From Lachnospiraceae bacterium (lineage in GTDB: Bacteria > Bacillota > Clostridia > Lachnospirales > Lachnospiraceae): 57,583 nucleotides of DNA. The translations under genes and the position numbers were made by a program. Under the pieces are notes generated by a model that saw only the letters and a program-made list of their open reading frames with translations, was not told the origin of the DNA and ran no database searches. Each line of letters starts with the position of its first letter. Positions within the stretch are counted from its first letter, which is position 1. This document shows positions 16,619 to 24,224 of the stretch, in pieces. Location of the stretch: the NCBI GenBank assembly GCA_017962105.1, contig JAGCVY010000077.1:1-57583 (forward strand), in the 5' to 3' direction.

Positions 16619-17569
16619 TCAACCGGCGGACTCTGCAGCCTTCGCACGTTTCTTCAGTTTCTTCTTCTGCAGAGCCTTCGCTCCGCCCACAACCTCGGTA
16701 ATCTCCTGCGTGATCGCCGCCTGACGGATCTGGTTGTACGTTCTCGACAGCTCCGCCAGCATTGCGTCGGCATTGTCCGTCGCGGTCTTCATCGACATCA
16801 TACGGGCGCTTTCCTCCGACGCCTGACTCTCCACCATGGCACCGTACAGAAAACCGGTGACGGTGTTGCGCACCAAGGATTCCATAACCTCCTCCGGGGA
16901 GGGAAGGATCTCCATCTCCGCCACGGAGACGACTCCCGCCGAGGCTTCCGCCTCCTCCGCCAACTGTTTCTTCAGATAGCGGCTTGTCTTAAAGGGCAGC
17001 AGCCGCTCCACCCGGACCTCCGAGGAGATGCTGTTGCGCATGCGGGTGTAGATGACATAGATCTCGTCGACTTCCTCCGCCTGATACCGCTCGATCAGCG
17101 TCTCCGCCATGACCCTGGCACGATAGATGGACGGATTGTTGGAGGACATGCGGAAGTCCTTCTCCACCGGGAGTTTTTCCGCAGTGAAGACATGGCGCCC
17201 CGTCTCACCGACCGCATAGATCTTATAGTCCTGTGCCGTCGCAAACTGCGCTCTTGCTTCCTTGATGACATTGAGATTGTATGGCCCGGCCATTCCCTTG
17301 TCACCCGTGATCACCACGTATATGCGCCGCTTTACCGTCTCCAGCGCATCCTCCGGACGGTTGTCGAAGAAGAGATGCGTAAACTCCGGAAAATGTAAAA
17401 GCACATCCGCGATCTGTTCCTGCAGCGACGTAAAATAAGGCAGCGTCTCCGCAAGCTTTCGCTTGGCCTTCTGCACCTTCATGGAGGAGACCATGTACAT
17501 CGCCTTCGTGATCTTCATGGTGTCACGGATACTCTTGATGCGGCCGAGTATCTCATGTGCGTTCGCCAT
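16619..17569 (-). CDS. atpG: ATP synthase F1 subunit gamma
   Basis: Central rotor shaft. 316 residues from ATG 17569, giving MANAHEILGRIKSIRDTMKI with AGGAG upstream; this start overlaps the end of the delta/alpha gene by 17 nt. The N- and C-terminal coiled-coil helices are evident: KITKAMYMVSSMKVQKAKRK at the start, and the last 60 residues with ARMMSMKTATDNADAMLAEL and YNQIRQAAITQEI. It is slightly longer than the usual 285-290 residues, with a Lys-rich C-terminal tail. Confidence 0.95.
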   Translation of the reverse strand: MANAHEILGRIKSIRDTMKITKAMYMVSSMKVQKAKRKLAETLPYFTSLQEQIADVLLHFPEFTHLFFDNRPEDALETVKRRIYVVITGDKGMAGPYNLNVIKEARAQFATAQDYKIYAVGETGRHVFTAEKLPVEKDFRMSSNNPSIYRARVMAETLIERYQAEEVDEIYVIYTRMRNSISSEVRVERLLPFKTSRYLKKQLAEEAEASAGVVSVAEMEILPSPEEVMESLVRNTVTGFLYGAMVESQASEESARMMSMKTATDNADAMLAELSRTYNQIRQAAITQEITEVVGGAKALQKKKLKKRAKAAESAG

Positions 17570-19307
17570 CGGTACTCTCCTGTTTGCGCTGCGCAAGCCA
17601 TTTTCCGCCGGCTTCCTCGAGACGTTCCAGCTGGGACTTGCGAAGCTTGTCACCGTTTCCGATCTCTGCCATGAGGTCGGGGTAATTAACCTTCATATAC
17701 TTCAAAAAATCATATTTACAAGTCGAGAGCTCCTTTACGCTCAGGGACTCGAACACCCTGCGGTTTGCCGCCTGAAGGAGCACCACCTGCTCCGGCATGG
17801 ACAGCGCATGTCCGAGGGGCTGCTTTAAAAGCTCCATCAGGACACGGCCGTGGGCCAGCTGACGCTTCGTACTGTCGTCAAGCTCCGAGGAGAACTGGGT
17901 GAACACCTCCATCTCACGGTACTGTGCGAGGTCGATACGGACCGTACCGGAAGCCTGCTTCATCACGGATGCCTGAGCAGCGCCGCCGACACGGGACACC
18001 GAAAGACCGACGTTGACGGCAGGGCGCTGTCCCTCGAAGAACAGTTCGCTCTCAAGATAAATCTGACCGTCCGTGATGGAGATCACGTTGGTGGGAATAT
18101 ATGCGGACACGTCACCGTTCTGGGTCTCGATGATCGGGAGTGCGGTGATGGAACCGCCGCCGAGTTCATCGCTTAGGCGGCTGGCGCGCTCAAGAAGTCT
18201 TGAGTGCAGGTAGAACACATCGCCCGGGTACGCCTCACGTCCCGGGGAGCGTTCCAACAGAAGGGAGATCGCACGATACGCCACCGCATGCTTGGAGAGA
18301 TCGTCATAGACGATCAATACGTCGCGGCCGCTGTACATAAAGTACTCGGCGAGTGCCGTGCCGGAGTACGGTGCAATATACTGCATCGGCGCCGGTTCCG
18401 ACGCCGTCGAGGTGACGATCACGGTGTAATCCATGGCGCCGGCCTCCCGAAGGGTGGTCACCATCTTCGCGATGGTGGAAGCCTTCTGTCCGATGGCCAC
18501 ATAGATGCAGACCGTGTTCTTGCCCTTTTGATTCAGGATCGTGTCAAGCGCGATCGAGGTCTTGCCTGTCTGACGGTCGCCGATGATCAACTCGCGCTGA
18601 CCGCGGCCGATGGGGAACATGGAATCAATGGCAAGAATACCGGTCTCCATGGAAGTCGTGACCGGCTGGCGGTCCATGATGCCGGGTGCGGGATTTTCCA
18701 AAGGACGGAAGTCCGAGGATACGATCTCGCCGTCGCCGTCCACGGGATTACCGAGGGCATCGACAATGCGGCCGATGAAGCTGTCGCCGACGGGCATGCC
18801 GGCCATGCGGCAGGTTCTCGTCACCTGGCTTCCCTCAAAGATCTCGGTGTCGCGTCCGAACAGGATAACGCCGATCTCATCCCGGCGGATATCCATCACC
18901 ATGCCCTTGACGCCGCAGGAAAATGTCACGATTTCCCCGTAGCAGGCATGGTCCAAGCCGGTGACCACGGCGATGCCGTCGCCGACGAAGGAAACGGTTC
19001 CGTACTCCTTCTCGCCGGCAGCCAGTTTGAACTCTTCGATACACTTCTTCAGGTTCGCGACGGTTTTCTTCGGCCGTCTTCCGTGTACAACGCCAAGAGC
19101 GCCGCGCAGTTGTTCTACCCGGCCGTACATACTCCAGTCATAGATCTTACTCTCCGTCCGAAGGATGAATCCGCTCACAAGGGAGAGTTCCGTCTCAACC
19201 TTGATCTCTATCTCGGGATCTCCCTCTTCCCTTGCGAGAAATGCCTTCATCCGCGCAAGCTGCGCCTCCGACGGAGGAGTCACGCAATACAGGGTTGCCT
19301 GTTTCAT
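17553..19307 (-). CDS. atpA: Fused ATP synthase delta (C-terminal domain) and alpha subunit
   Basis: 584 residues, about 80 more than a normal alpha subunit. Residues 3-72 match the C-terminal domain of delta/OSCP: E-LSLVSGFILRTESKIYDWS followed by GRVEQLRGAL, the conserved delta ending. From about 80 a normal alpha subunit begins with its N-terminal helix, then EYGTVSFVGDGIAVVTGL, the P-loop GDRQTGKT (243-250) and the alpha signature region. The start ATG overlaps the atpF stop (ATGA), and there is no separate atpH and no room for the delta N-terminal six-helix domain. The frame is open throughout, so this is a genuine fusion on the sequence as given. Three alpha chains per F1 would bring three delta domains. 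Confidence 0.9.
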   Translation of the reverse strand: MKQATLYCVTPPSEAQLARMKAFLAREEGDPEIEIKVETELSLVSGFILRTESKIYDWSMYGRVEQLRGALGVVHGRRPKKTVANLKKCIEEFKLAAGEKEYGTVSFVGDGIAVVTGLDHACYGEIVTFSCGVKGMVMDIRRDEIGVILFGRDTEIFEGSQVTRTCRMAGMPVGDSFIGRIVDALGNPVDGDGEIVSSDFRPLENPAPGIMDRQPVTTSMETGILAIDSMFPIGRGQRELIIGDRQTGKTSIALDTILNQKGKNTVCIYVAIGQKASTIAKMVTTLREAGAMDYTVIVTSTASEPAPMQYIAPYSGTALAEYFMYSGRDVLIVYDDLSKHAVAYRAISLLLERSPGREAYPGDVFYLHSRLLERASRLSDELGGGSITALPIIETQNGDVSAYIPTNVISITDGQIYLESELFFEGQRPAVNVGLSVSRVGGAAQASVMKQASGTVRIDLAQYREMEVFTQFSSELDDSTKRQLAHGRVLMELLKQPLGHALSMPEQVVLLQAANRRVFESLSVKELSTCKYDFLKYMKVNYPDLMAEIGNGDKLRKSQLERLEEAGGKWLAQRKQESTDGERT

Positions 19308-19783
19308 TTGTCGTCCTCCATCGTGTTCAGGAACGCATCATACAGCTCGGATTCGTCGACATTGCCGAGAATCTTCGTCGTCGCGGATGCAATCATATCG
19401 CCGATTTCCTTACCGGCTTCCGAGATGATGCGCTGCTTGCGCTTCTCGCCCTCGGTACTCGCTTCCTTCTTGATAATCTCCGCCTCGGAACGGGCTTCCG
19501 CAAGCATGGACTGATACTCCTCGTCCGCCTGCTTTCTTGCGTCCGTGAGGATCTTCTCCCGCTCTGCCTCCGTCTTCGCAACCGCCTTGTCATAGTCGGC
19601 CTTGCGCTGTTCCGCCTCCGCGGCCCGTGCCTCCGCCTCTTTCGCTGCGGCATCCGCCTCCTCCTGCCGTTTTGCGATGATATTCCGCACCGGCTTGAAG
19701 AGGAAGATCTTCATTGCGATGAAAAGGATCAGCAGATTGATGACGGTAAAAAGGATGCTCCAGAAATCAATCTCCACCAGCAT
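19304..19783 (-). CDS. atpF: ATP synthase F0 subunit b
   Basis: Peripheral stalk. 159 residues: one N-terminal membrane helix (about 6-28, WSILFTVINLLILFIAMKIFLF), then a long Ala/Glu/Lys/Arg-rich coiled coil typical of b. It ends normally (ATTKILGNVDESELYDAFL), so the missing delta N-terminal domain is not attached here. It overlaps the start of the delta/alpha fusion by 4 nt. Confidence 0.95.
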   Translation of the reverse strand: MLVEIDFWSILFTVINLLILFIAMKIFLFKPVRNIIAKRQEEADAAAKEAEARAAEAEQRKADYDKAVAKTEAEREKILTDARKQADEEYQSMLAEARSEAEIIKKEASTEGEKRKQRIISEAGKEIGDMIASATTKILGNVDESELYDAFLNTMEDDK

Positions 19784-19826
19784 AATCTAACTCCTCGGTA
19801 ATCTTTCGGTAAATGCCTGAATCTTA

Positions 19827-20078
<252 letters not shown>

Positions 20079-20162
20079 TTATGGTATAGCGCAACAGCGC
20101 CGTCTGTTCGTTTCTCTCCCGAAAACGCATTCCGTTCGCTCCCGGTTCCTTGTCCGGATTAC

Positions 20163-20840
20163 TTACTCCACCGCCTCCGTCAGGTACAGACCCGTCAGGA
20201 AGACGAAGACATATGCCTGCAGCAGTCCGTCGAAAAAGTCAAAATACAGGCTGAACACCATCGGGATTCCGATGGGCACGCAGATCTCCAGAAGTGCCAT
20301 GATGACGAACGCACCAACGACGTTTCCGAAGAGACGCATGCAAAGCGACAGCGGCTTGGTGACCACCTCAAGGATGTTGATCGGCAGGACCACCGGCGTC
20401 GGCTCGATAAACTTGTGCATCGCCCGCTTAAAGCCAAGGAAAATAATGCCCGAGGCCTCCACGAGCACAATGCTCATAAGCGCGAGCGCGATCGTCACGC
20501 TCATATCTTTCGTTGGGGATTTTAATCCGAAGATGCCGACGATGTTGGCGAGTCCGATGAAGAGAAGCACCGTGATCAGGTACTCGCTGAACACTTTGGC
20601 TTTGCCGCCGACCATGCCGCCGACCATGCCGTCAAGCTTCGTCACCATCCACTCTAAGAATGCCTGTCTCTTGCTGATACCGCGGGTTTTCAGTCCCCGG
20701 GTCATGATGATCGCGAACAGGATGAGCGCTGCCATGACAATCCATGTGACAACGACAGACTCCGTCACGCGGATTCCGCCGAAAAGAGGAATTGTGAAGA
20801 CGGTTTTGACTTCCAGTTTCTCCATCAATTCTTCGGTCAT
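20163..20840 (-). CDS. atpB: ATP synthase F0 subunit a
   Basis: 225 residues with five or six membrane helices. The essential stator arginine is Arg169 in LSLCMRLFGN, and ILEVVTKPLSL precedes it. Start ATG 20840 follows GGAAGGGGGG. It is the first gene of the operon; no atpI precedes it in the window. The 111-nt gap to atpE has no recognisable gene. Confidence 0.95.
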   Translation of the reverse strand: MTEELMEKLEVKTVFTIPLFGGIRVTESVVVTWIVMAALILFAIIMTRGLKTRGISKRQAFLEWMVTKLDGMVGGMVGGKAKVFSEYLITVLLFIGLANIVGIFGLKSPTKDMSVTIALALMSIVLVEASGIIFLGFKRAMHKFIEPTPVVLPINILEVVTKPLSLCMRLFGNVVGAFVIMALLEICVPIGIPMVFSLYFDFFDGLLQAYVFVFLTGLYLTEAVE

Positions 20841-20873
20841 GTGCTCACCCCCCTTCCTGTAACACTACCTTAT

Positions 20874-20902
20874 ATCATACCCCATCAGCCCCGAAAAAAC
20901 AA
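20874..20902 (-). promoter_or_regulatory. ATP synthase operon promoter
   Basis: Minus strand TTGTTT (20897-20902), 17-nt spacer, TATGAT (20874-20879), about 33 nt before the atpB start codon. Confidence 0.75.
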
Positions 20903-20955
20903 CTTAAAAAGCGGAAATCCATCGGGTTTTCGGGACATTCTTCCTTCGGAAAATG

Positions 20956-20975
20956 AAAAAAGCCCCCGCGGGAGC
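20956..20975 (-). terminator. rnpB terminator
   Basis: GC-only hairpin GCTCCCGCGGGGGC followed on the minus strand by six Ts (20956-20961), 11 nt after the RNase P RNA 3' end. A copy of the dispersed octamer (GGAAAATG, 20948-20955) abuts the T tract. Confidence 0.85.
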
Positions 20976-20986
20976 TTCTTCAATTC

Positions 20987-21332
20987 GGCAACACTGTAAG
21001 CCGGGTTCTGTCTTGGATGATCATCTATCTTGACTGTACGTTACCGCACAGCTCCTCCGCTCCCTTCCGAGAGCGGAACGCAACCTACCCGGAAGCACGA
21101 CGGGCCGCCGTATCGCTTCCTGTTTGGTCTTGCTATGAGTGGGGTTTACACAGCCCTTCCCGTTACCGGCAAGGCGGTAGTCTCTTACACTGCCATTCCA
21201 CCCTTACCGCTTTCGCGGCGGTTTCTTTTCTGTTGCACTTTCCTTGGAGTTTCCTCCACCGGACGTTATCCGGCACCCTGCCCTGTATAGCCCGGACTTT
21301 CCTCACCTGACGGCGCGACCATCCGTGCTGCC
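20987..21332 (-). ncRNA. rnpB: RNase P RNA, bacterial class A
   Basis: Ribozyme that matures tRNA 5' ends. The minus strand carries the universal GAGGAAAGTCCGGGC near the 5' end and GACAGAACCCGGCTTACAG near the 3' end. Helix P1 is formed by GGCAGCAC (21325-21332) and GTGTTGCC (20987-20994), which sets the ends and a length of about 346 nt. It has its own promoter and terminator. Its first 30 nt overlap the 3' end of the MFS coding sequence. Confidence 0.95.
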
Positions 21333-22466
21333 GGGGCTGATTGTACCACATTTTCCGACGCGTGGCAAGTTACCTTTTTCTTCCTCCGGAGTCCCGGCTG
21401 TCTCCATCTCGGTTTTATACATCGCCAGTCCGAGCCACAGAAACAGAGTGGAAACCGCTGTCGCCGCGATCAACACCGGTCTTGCGGCAAAAAGATCACG
21501 GTATCCGAACAGTACCGGCAACGCGCCGCCCACCAGGGCGAGCGTGGTGGCACCGAACGCGGCACCCTTCCTCCTCGGGAACAGGTTGGCCAGCGCAGTC
21601 AGCGTGATCGGCATCGTCATGTTAAAGAGAAATAAGGCAATAAGGCCGCAGAACATGGAGTCATAGGCAAAGAAAAACAGAATCGCGGACGCTCCGAGGG
21701 ATGTCACGGAAGTTCGTAGCCACCCGAGGCGGTCACCGATAATGCCGCCGAGGGCATTGCCGAGGACAACCGCGCTGACGGAGATCAGCCCGATCTCAAA
21801 GGAGTTGTTCCAGGAGAATTTCATCGCGAGTCCGAATCCGCCTCGGACACAGATTGTCAGGAGAAGACACCCCAGGATGACAAAAGCACTTGTGGAAACC
21901 CGCTCCGGGTGGAATCTGAGTGTACACGGGGCATTGTTGATCCCATAGTCCCGTTTTGCCTTTCGATAGACCCACAGAAGGAGTACCGCGGATGCGATCA
22001 GGGCGGTTACCATCATCCATCCCGTCAGGGAGAGATCGTCCGCCTTTGTACCGAGGTAAAGACCCATGGCACCGGTTGCCACGTAAATCCCCGGAAGAGA
22101 CGCCTTCCCCTCGGAAATGTTCAAGACATCGATGCCCCCGCCGACATGGAACAGGGCGTTGCCGAGTCCTGCCACAACACACGCTGCGATCCCCGTGCCC
22201 TGTATGCCGAAGGCAAGGGCAACCAGAAGGCATCCGATGGCGGAAACAACCGCGTTTTTATTCCATCGGTCGGCGACAGCGCCGAAAGGCAGCTGCAGTG
22301 CAAATGCGACGATGTCATAAACGATAACCCCGGCGGCCGCCTGCATCGGCGTCAGTCCCGCCTTGACGGCGGCAGCGCTGAGTAAAACCGCGCAGGACAT
22401 ATCCACAACGGCATGCATCAGGCTGTAGCAGCCTGTGATCACAACTTTACACCGAGTGTTCCGCAT
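21303..22466 (-). CDS. Major facilitator superfamily transporter
   Basis: About 387 residues, with hydrophobic segments consistent with 11-12 helices. The MFS loop motif is visible as GAVADRWNKN after helix 2 and GGIIGDRLGW in the second half. The substrate is unknown. Start ATG 22466 has GGGGAG upstream; an ATG at 22496 lies in a copy of the dispersed octamer and lacks an SD. The last 20 or so residues (polar, ending STDGRAVR) are encoded by the rnpB promoter and the 5' end of rnpB. It is the last gene of a chain of membrane-protein genes. Confidence 0.85.
   Translation of the reverse strand: MRNTRCKVVITGCYSLMHAVVDMSCAVLLSAAAVKAGLTPMQAAAGVIVYDIVAFALQLPFGAVADRWNKNAVVSAIGCLLVALAFGIQGTGIAACVVAGLGNALFHVGGGIDVLNISEGKASLPGIYVATGAMGLYLGTKADDLSLTGWMMVTALIASAVLLLWVYRKAKRDYGINNAPCTLRFHPERVSTSAFVILGCLLLTICVRGGFGLAMKFSWNNSFEIGLISVSAVVLGNALGGIIGDRLGWLRTSVTSLGASAILFFFAYDSMFCGLIALFLFNMTMPITLTALANLFPRRKGAAFGATTLALVGGALPVLFGYRDLFAARPVLIAATAVSTLFLWLGLAMYKTEMETAGTPEEEKGNLPRVGKCGTISPGSTDGRAVR
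21340..21368 (-). promoter_or_regulatory. rnpB promoter
   Basis: Minus strand TTGCCA (21363-21368), 17-nt spacer, TACAAT (21340-21345), 8 nt before the mature 5' end. It lies within the 3' end of the MFS coding sequence. The spacer contains a copy of the dispersed octamer GGAAAATG (21349-21356). Confidence 0.8.
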
Positions 22467-22508
22467 AGTGACAAATTCTCCCCATAGAACCGACATTTTC
22501 CGAAGGAT

Positions 22509-22871
22509 TTAGAGCAGGAAGCCGATCCCGAAGGAAACCGCATTCAGGATCAACGCCAACAGATAGGGATGCATCCGGACACCCTCAAGTTTTCTTCGAT
22601 ACACCGCCCCCTCCGTGATCACAACGAGGATCTCAAGAATGACAACCGCGATATTGACCGCGATAAAGCTTACGGGAAGACACAAAAGAAGAAACACGAT
22701 GCTGACCACCGTCGGGTTGGTCAGGCAGTTTACGATAAAGACCACTCCGATGTTTTTCCGGCCGCGTACCCCCAGGAGGAACGCCAGCGGAAGCTCCGTC
22801 AGAAGCGTGCCGCACAGACTGACGGAAATCGATTTTGCGTAAGATAACAGCAACGCATACCCGTCGTTCAT
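22509..22871 (-). CDS. Small membrane protein, paralogue of the 23387-23779 product
   Basis: 120 residues with about four hydrophobic helices. I do not recognise the family. It is clearly homologous to the product at 23387-23779: both share GTLL-E-PLA--GVRG--NI, then N-LTNP-VV, then LEI-VVI-EG--YRRKL--VR, and end LNAVS-G-G. The conserved N/T/N/P and E/E positions within helices suggest a functional polar path. Its ATG overlaps the stop of the preceding gene (ATGA), so it is co-translated. Confidence 0.75.
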   Translation of the reverse strand: MNDGYALLLSYAKSISVSLCGTLLTELPLAFLLGVRGRKNIGVVFIVNCLTNPTVVSIVFLLLCLPVSFIAVNIAVVILEILVVITEGAVYRRKLEGVRMHPYLLALILNAVSFGIGFLL

Positions 22872-23350
22872 TGGCGTTTCGCATCCTCCGGCGCGTCGGG
22901 ATCAAGGTCCGGATCATAATACGCGTGCCGATTCTTACGTTCCGCCTCTTCCTCCACCATCCTGCGATAAGCCTTCGTCAGCGTTTCGTTCTCCGGCAGC
23001 ACGCCCTCTCTCTCCGCATTCTTTGCAAGGCTCCGTCCCCGGATGATGGCAATAAGACTGAAAATAAAGCCGATGAAGGCGATGGAAAAAACAAACCCTA
23101 ACACGATCAGCAGAAGAAGGGCCGTGTTCTCCTTCCTGGCGTTTTTCTGTACAGCCGGATGATCGGGATGCTCCTCGTTGTATTTACGGAATTTTTTCCA
23201 GCAGTCAAACCCGTACCCGAGGGCAATAACACCCAGAATGAGGGAAATCGTGAGGCAGAAATAAAACAAATAAGCAAACAACATCACCTTGGCAAATGCT
23301 GACATTTGCTCCGGCGTTCCCATATCGGCAAAACATAACCATTTCATCAT
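22868..23350 (-). CDS. Membrane protein of unknown function
   Basis: 160 residues from ATG 23350, chosen because GGGGGAGGAG precedes it; an upstream ATG at 23386 has no SD. Two or three hydrophobic segments lie near 16-38 and 74-105, separated by a charged loop (YNEEHPDHPAVQKNARKEN). It ends in a charged tail (RKNRHAYYDPDLDPDAPEDAKRQ type). No family recognised. It sits between the two paralogous small membrane proteins. Confidence 0.7.
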   Translation of the reverse strand: MMKWLCFADMGTPEQMSAFAKVMLFAYLFYFCLTISLILGVIALGYGFDCWKKFRKYNEEHPDHPAVQKNARKENTALLLLIVLGFVFSIAFIGFIFSLIAIIRGRSLAKNAEREGVLPENETLTKAYRRMVEEEAERKNRHAYYDPDLDPDAPEDAKRQ

Positions 23351-23386
23351 AACTGCTCCTCCCCCGCACCGACAAACGTCTGTCAT

Positions 23387-23779
23387 TCATATCAGACCGA
23401 GTGCAAGACCTGCTCCGTAAGACACCGCATTCAAAACCGCTGACAGAAGGAACGGATTTCTCCGAACCTTCTGCAGTTTTCTTCTGTAAAACACTCCCTC
23501 GAGGATTACCACGACAATCTCCAGAACGAACTGTACAAGGAAGATTACATCGATCTCCGCCTTCATCCGGTTTAACAGAAGCAGGATCGTCACAAGAACG
23601 GGATTGGTTAGAATGTTGATGAGAACCACCTTCTCAATGTTATCCCATCCCCGGACCCCGAACACCAGCGCCAAAGGCACCTCGATCAGCAGGGTGCCGA
23701 GCAGGCAGAAGGAGATCGTCGCCGCGTACCCGAAAAACCACCCGCTTTGGATCCAGCCGGTCAACTCAGGAATTCCCAC
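23387..23779 (-). CDS. Small membrane protein, paralogue of the 22509-22871 product
   Basis: About 130 residues and four hydrophobic helices, with the same LTNP and VVILEGVFYRRKL signatures as its paralogue. The GTG at 23779 is preferred because AGGGG lies at a proper distance. ATG at 23797 is an alternative with no spacing for an SD. Either way it overlaps the preceding gene, which implies coupling. Function unknown. Confidence 0.7.
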   Translation of the reverse strand: MGIPELTGWIQSGWFFGYAATISFCLLGTLLIEVPLALVFGVRGWDNIEKVVLINILTNPVLVTILLLLNRMKAEIDVIFLVQFVLEIVVVILEGVFYRRKLQKVRRNPFLLSAVLNAVSYGAGLALGLI

Positions 23780-24170
23780 GGTGCATCCCCTGAACAAAGA
23801 TCATGACGCCGCCGAAAAGGGCAAGCCCGTATACGACATAACCGATCCAGTGAAATCCGCAGATCACAGCCCCGACGGCAAGCAGAAGGATGATGATCAG
23901 GTTGAAGATCACGCCGAAGGGACCGCGTGATCCCTGTTCGGAACGCTTCACTTTCCGGACCAGCAAAACCATGCCGGCAATCACCACAACACAGGAGATA
24001 TACGCTATGATGTGCCATCTCTGTGACATTGCGGCCGTAACTTCGTGATGATCCGTTTCCTCAGGTTCCGGCGTCACATAGATCGGATTGGCCATACAGA
24101 ACCCGAGCATGGCGTAAAATACCGCCGCAAGGCCGGAAACGACAGCTGCTGCTTTTTCTTTTTTGTTCAT
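23766..24170 (-). CDS. Membrane protein of unknown function
   Basis: 134 residues with four hydrophobic helices (about 10-28, 52-72, 85-105, 108-128). A short exposed loop, PIYVTPEPEETDHHEVTA, follows the first helix. AAGGGGGAG precedes ATG 24170. It is the first gene of the five-gene membrane cluster ending in the MFS transporter. A 54-nt gap without a clear terminator separates it from the nucleoside kinase gene upstream. Confidence 0.7.
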   Translation of the reverse strand: MNKKEKAAAVVSGLAAVFYAMLGFCMANPIYVTPEPEETDHHEVTAAMSQRWHIIAYISCVVVIAGMVLLVRKVKRSEQGSRGPFGVIFNLIIILLLAVGAVICGFHWIGYVVYGLALFGGVMIFVQGMHRGNS

Positions 24171-24224
24171 ACTACTCCCCCTTTTAACTAATAAGTCCCC
24201 CTAAAATTCCGCGCATGCTCCCGG

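Noticed and set aside
17553-19307. The delta/alpha fusion as a sequencing frameshift joining two genes
   Set aside because: The frame is open and continuous from delta motif to alpha, the start overlaps atpF properly, and half of delta is missing outright; a base error would not remove the delta N-terminal domain.
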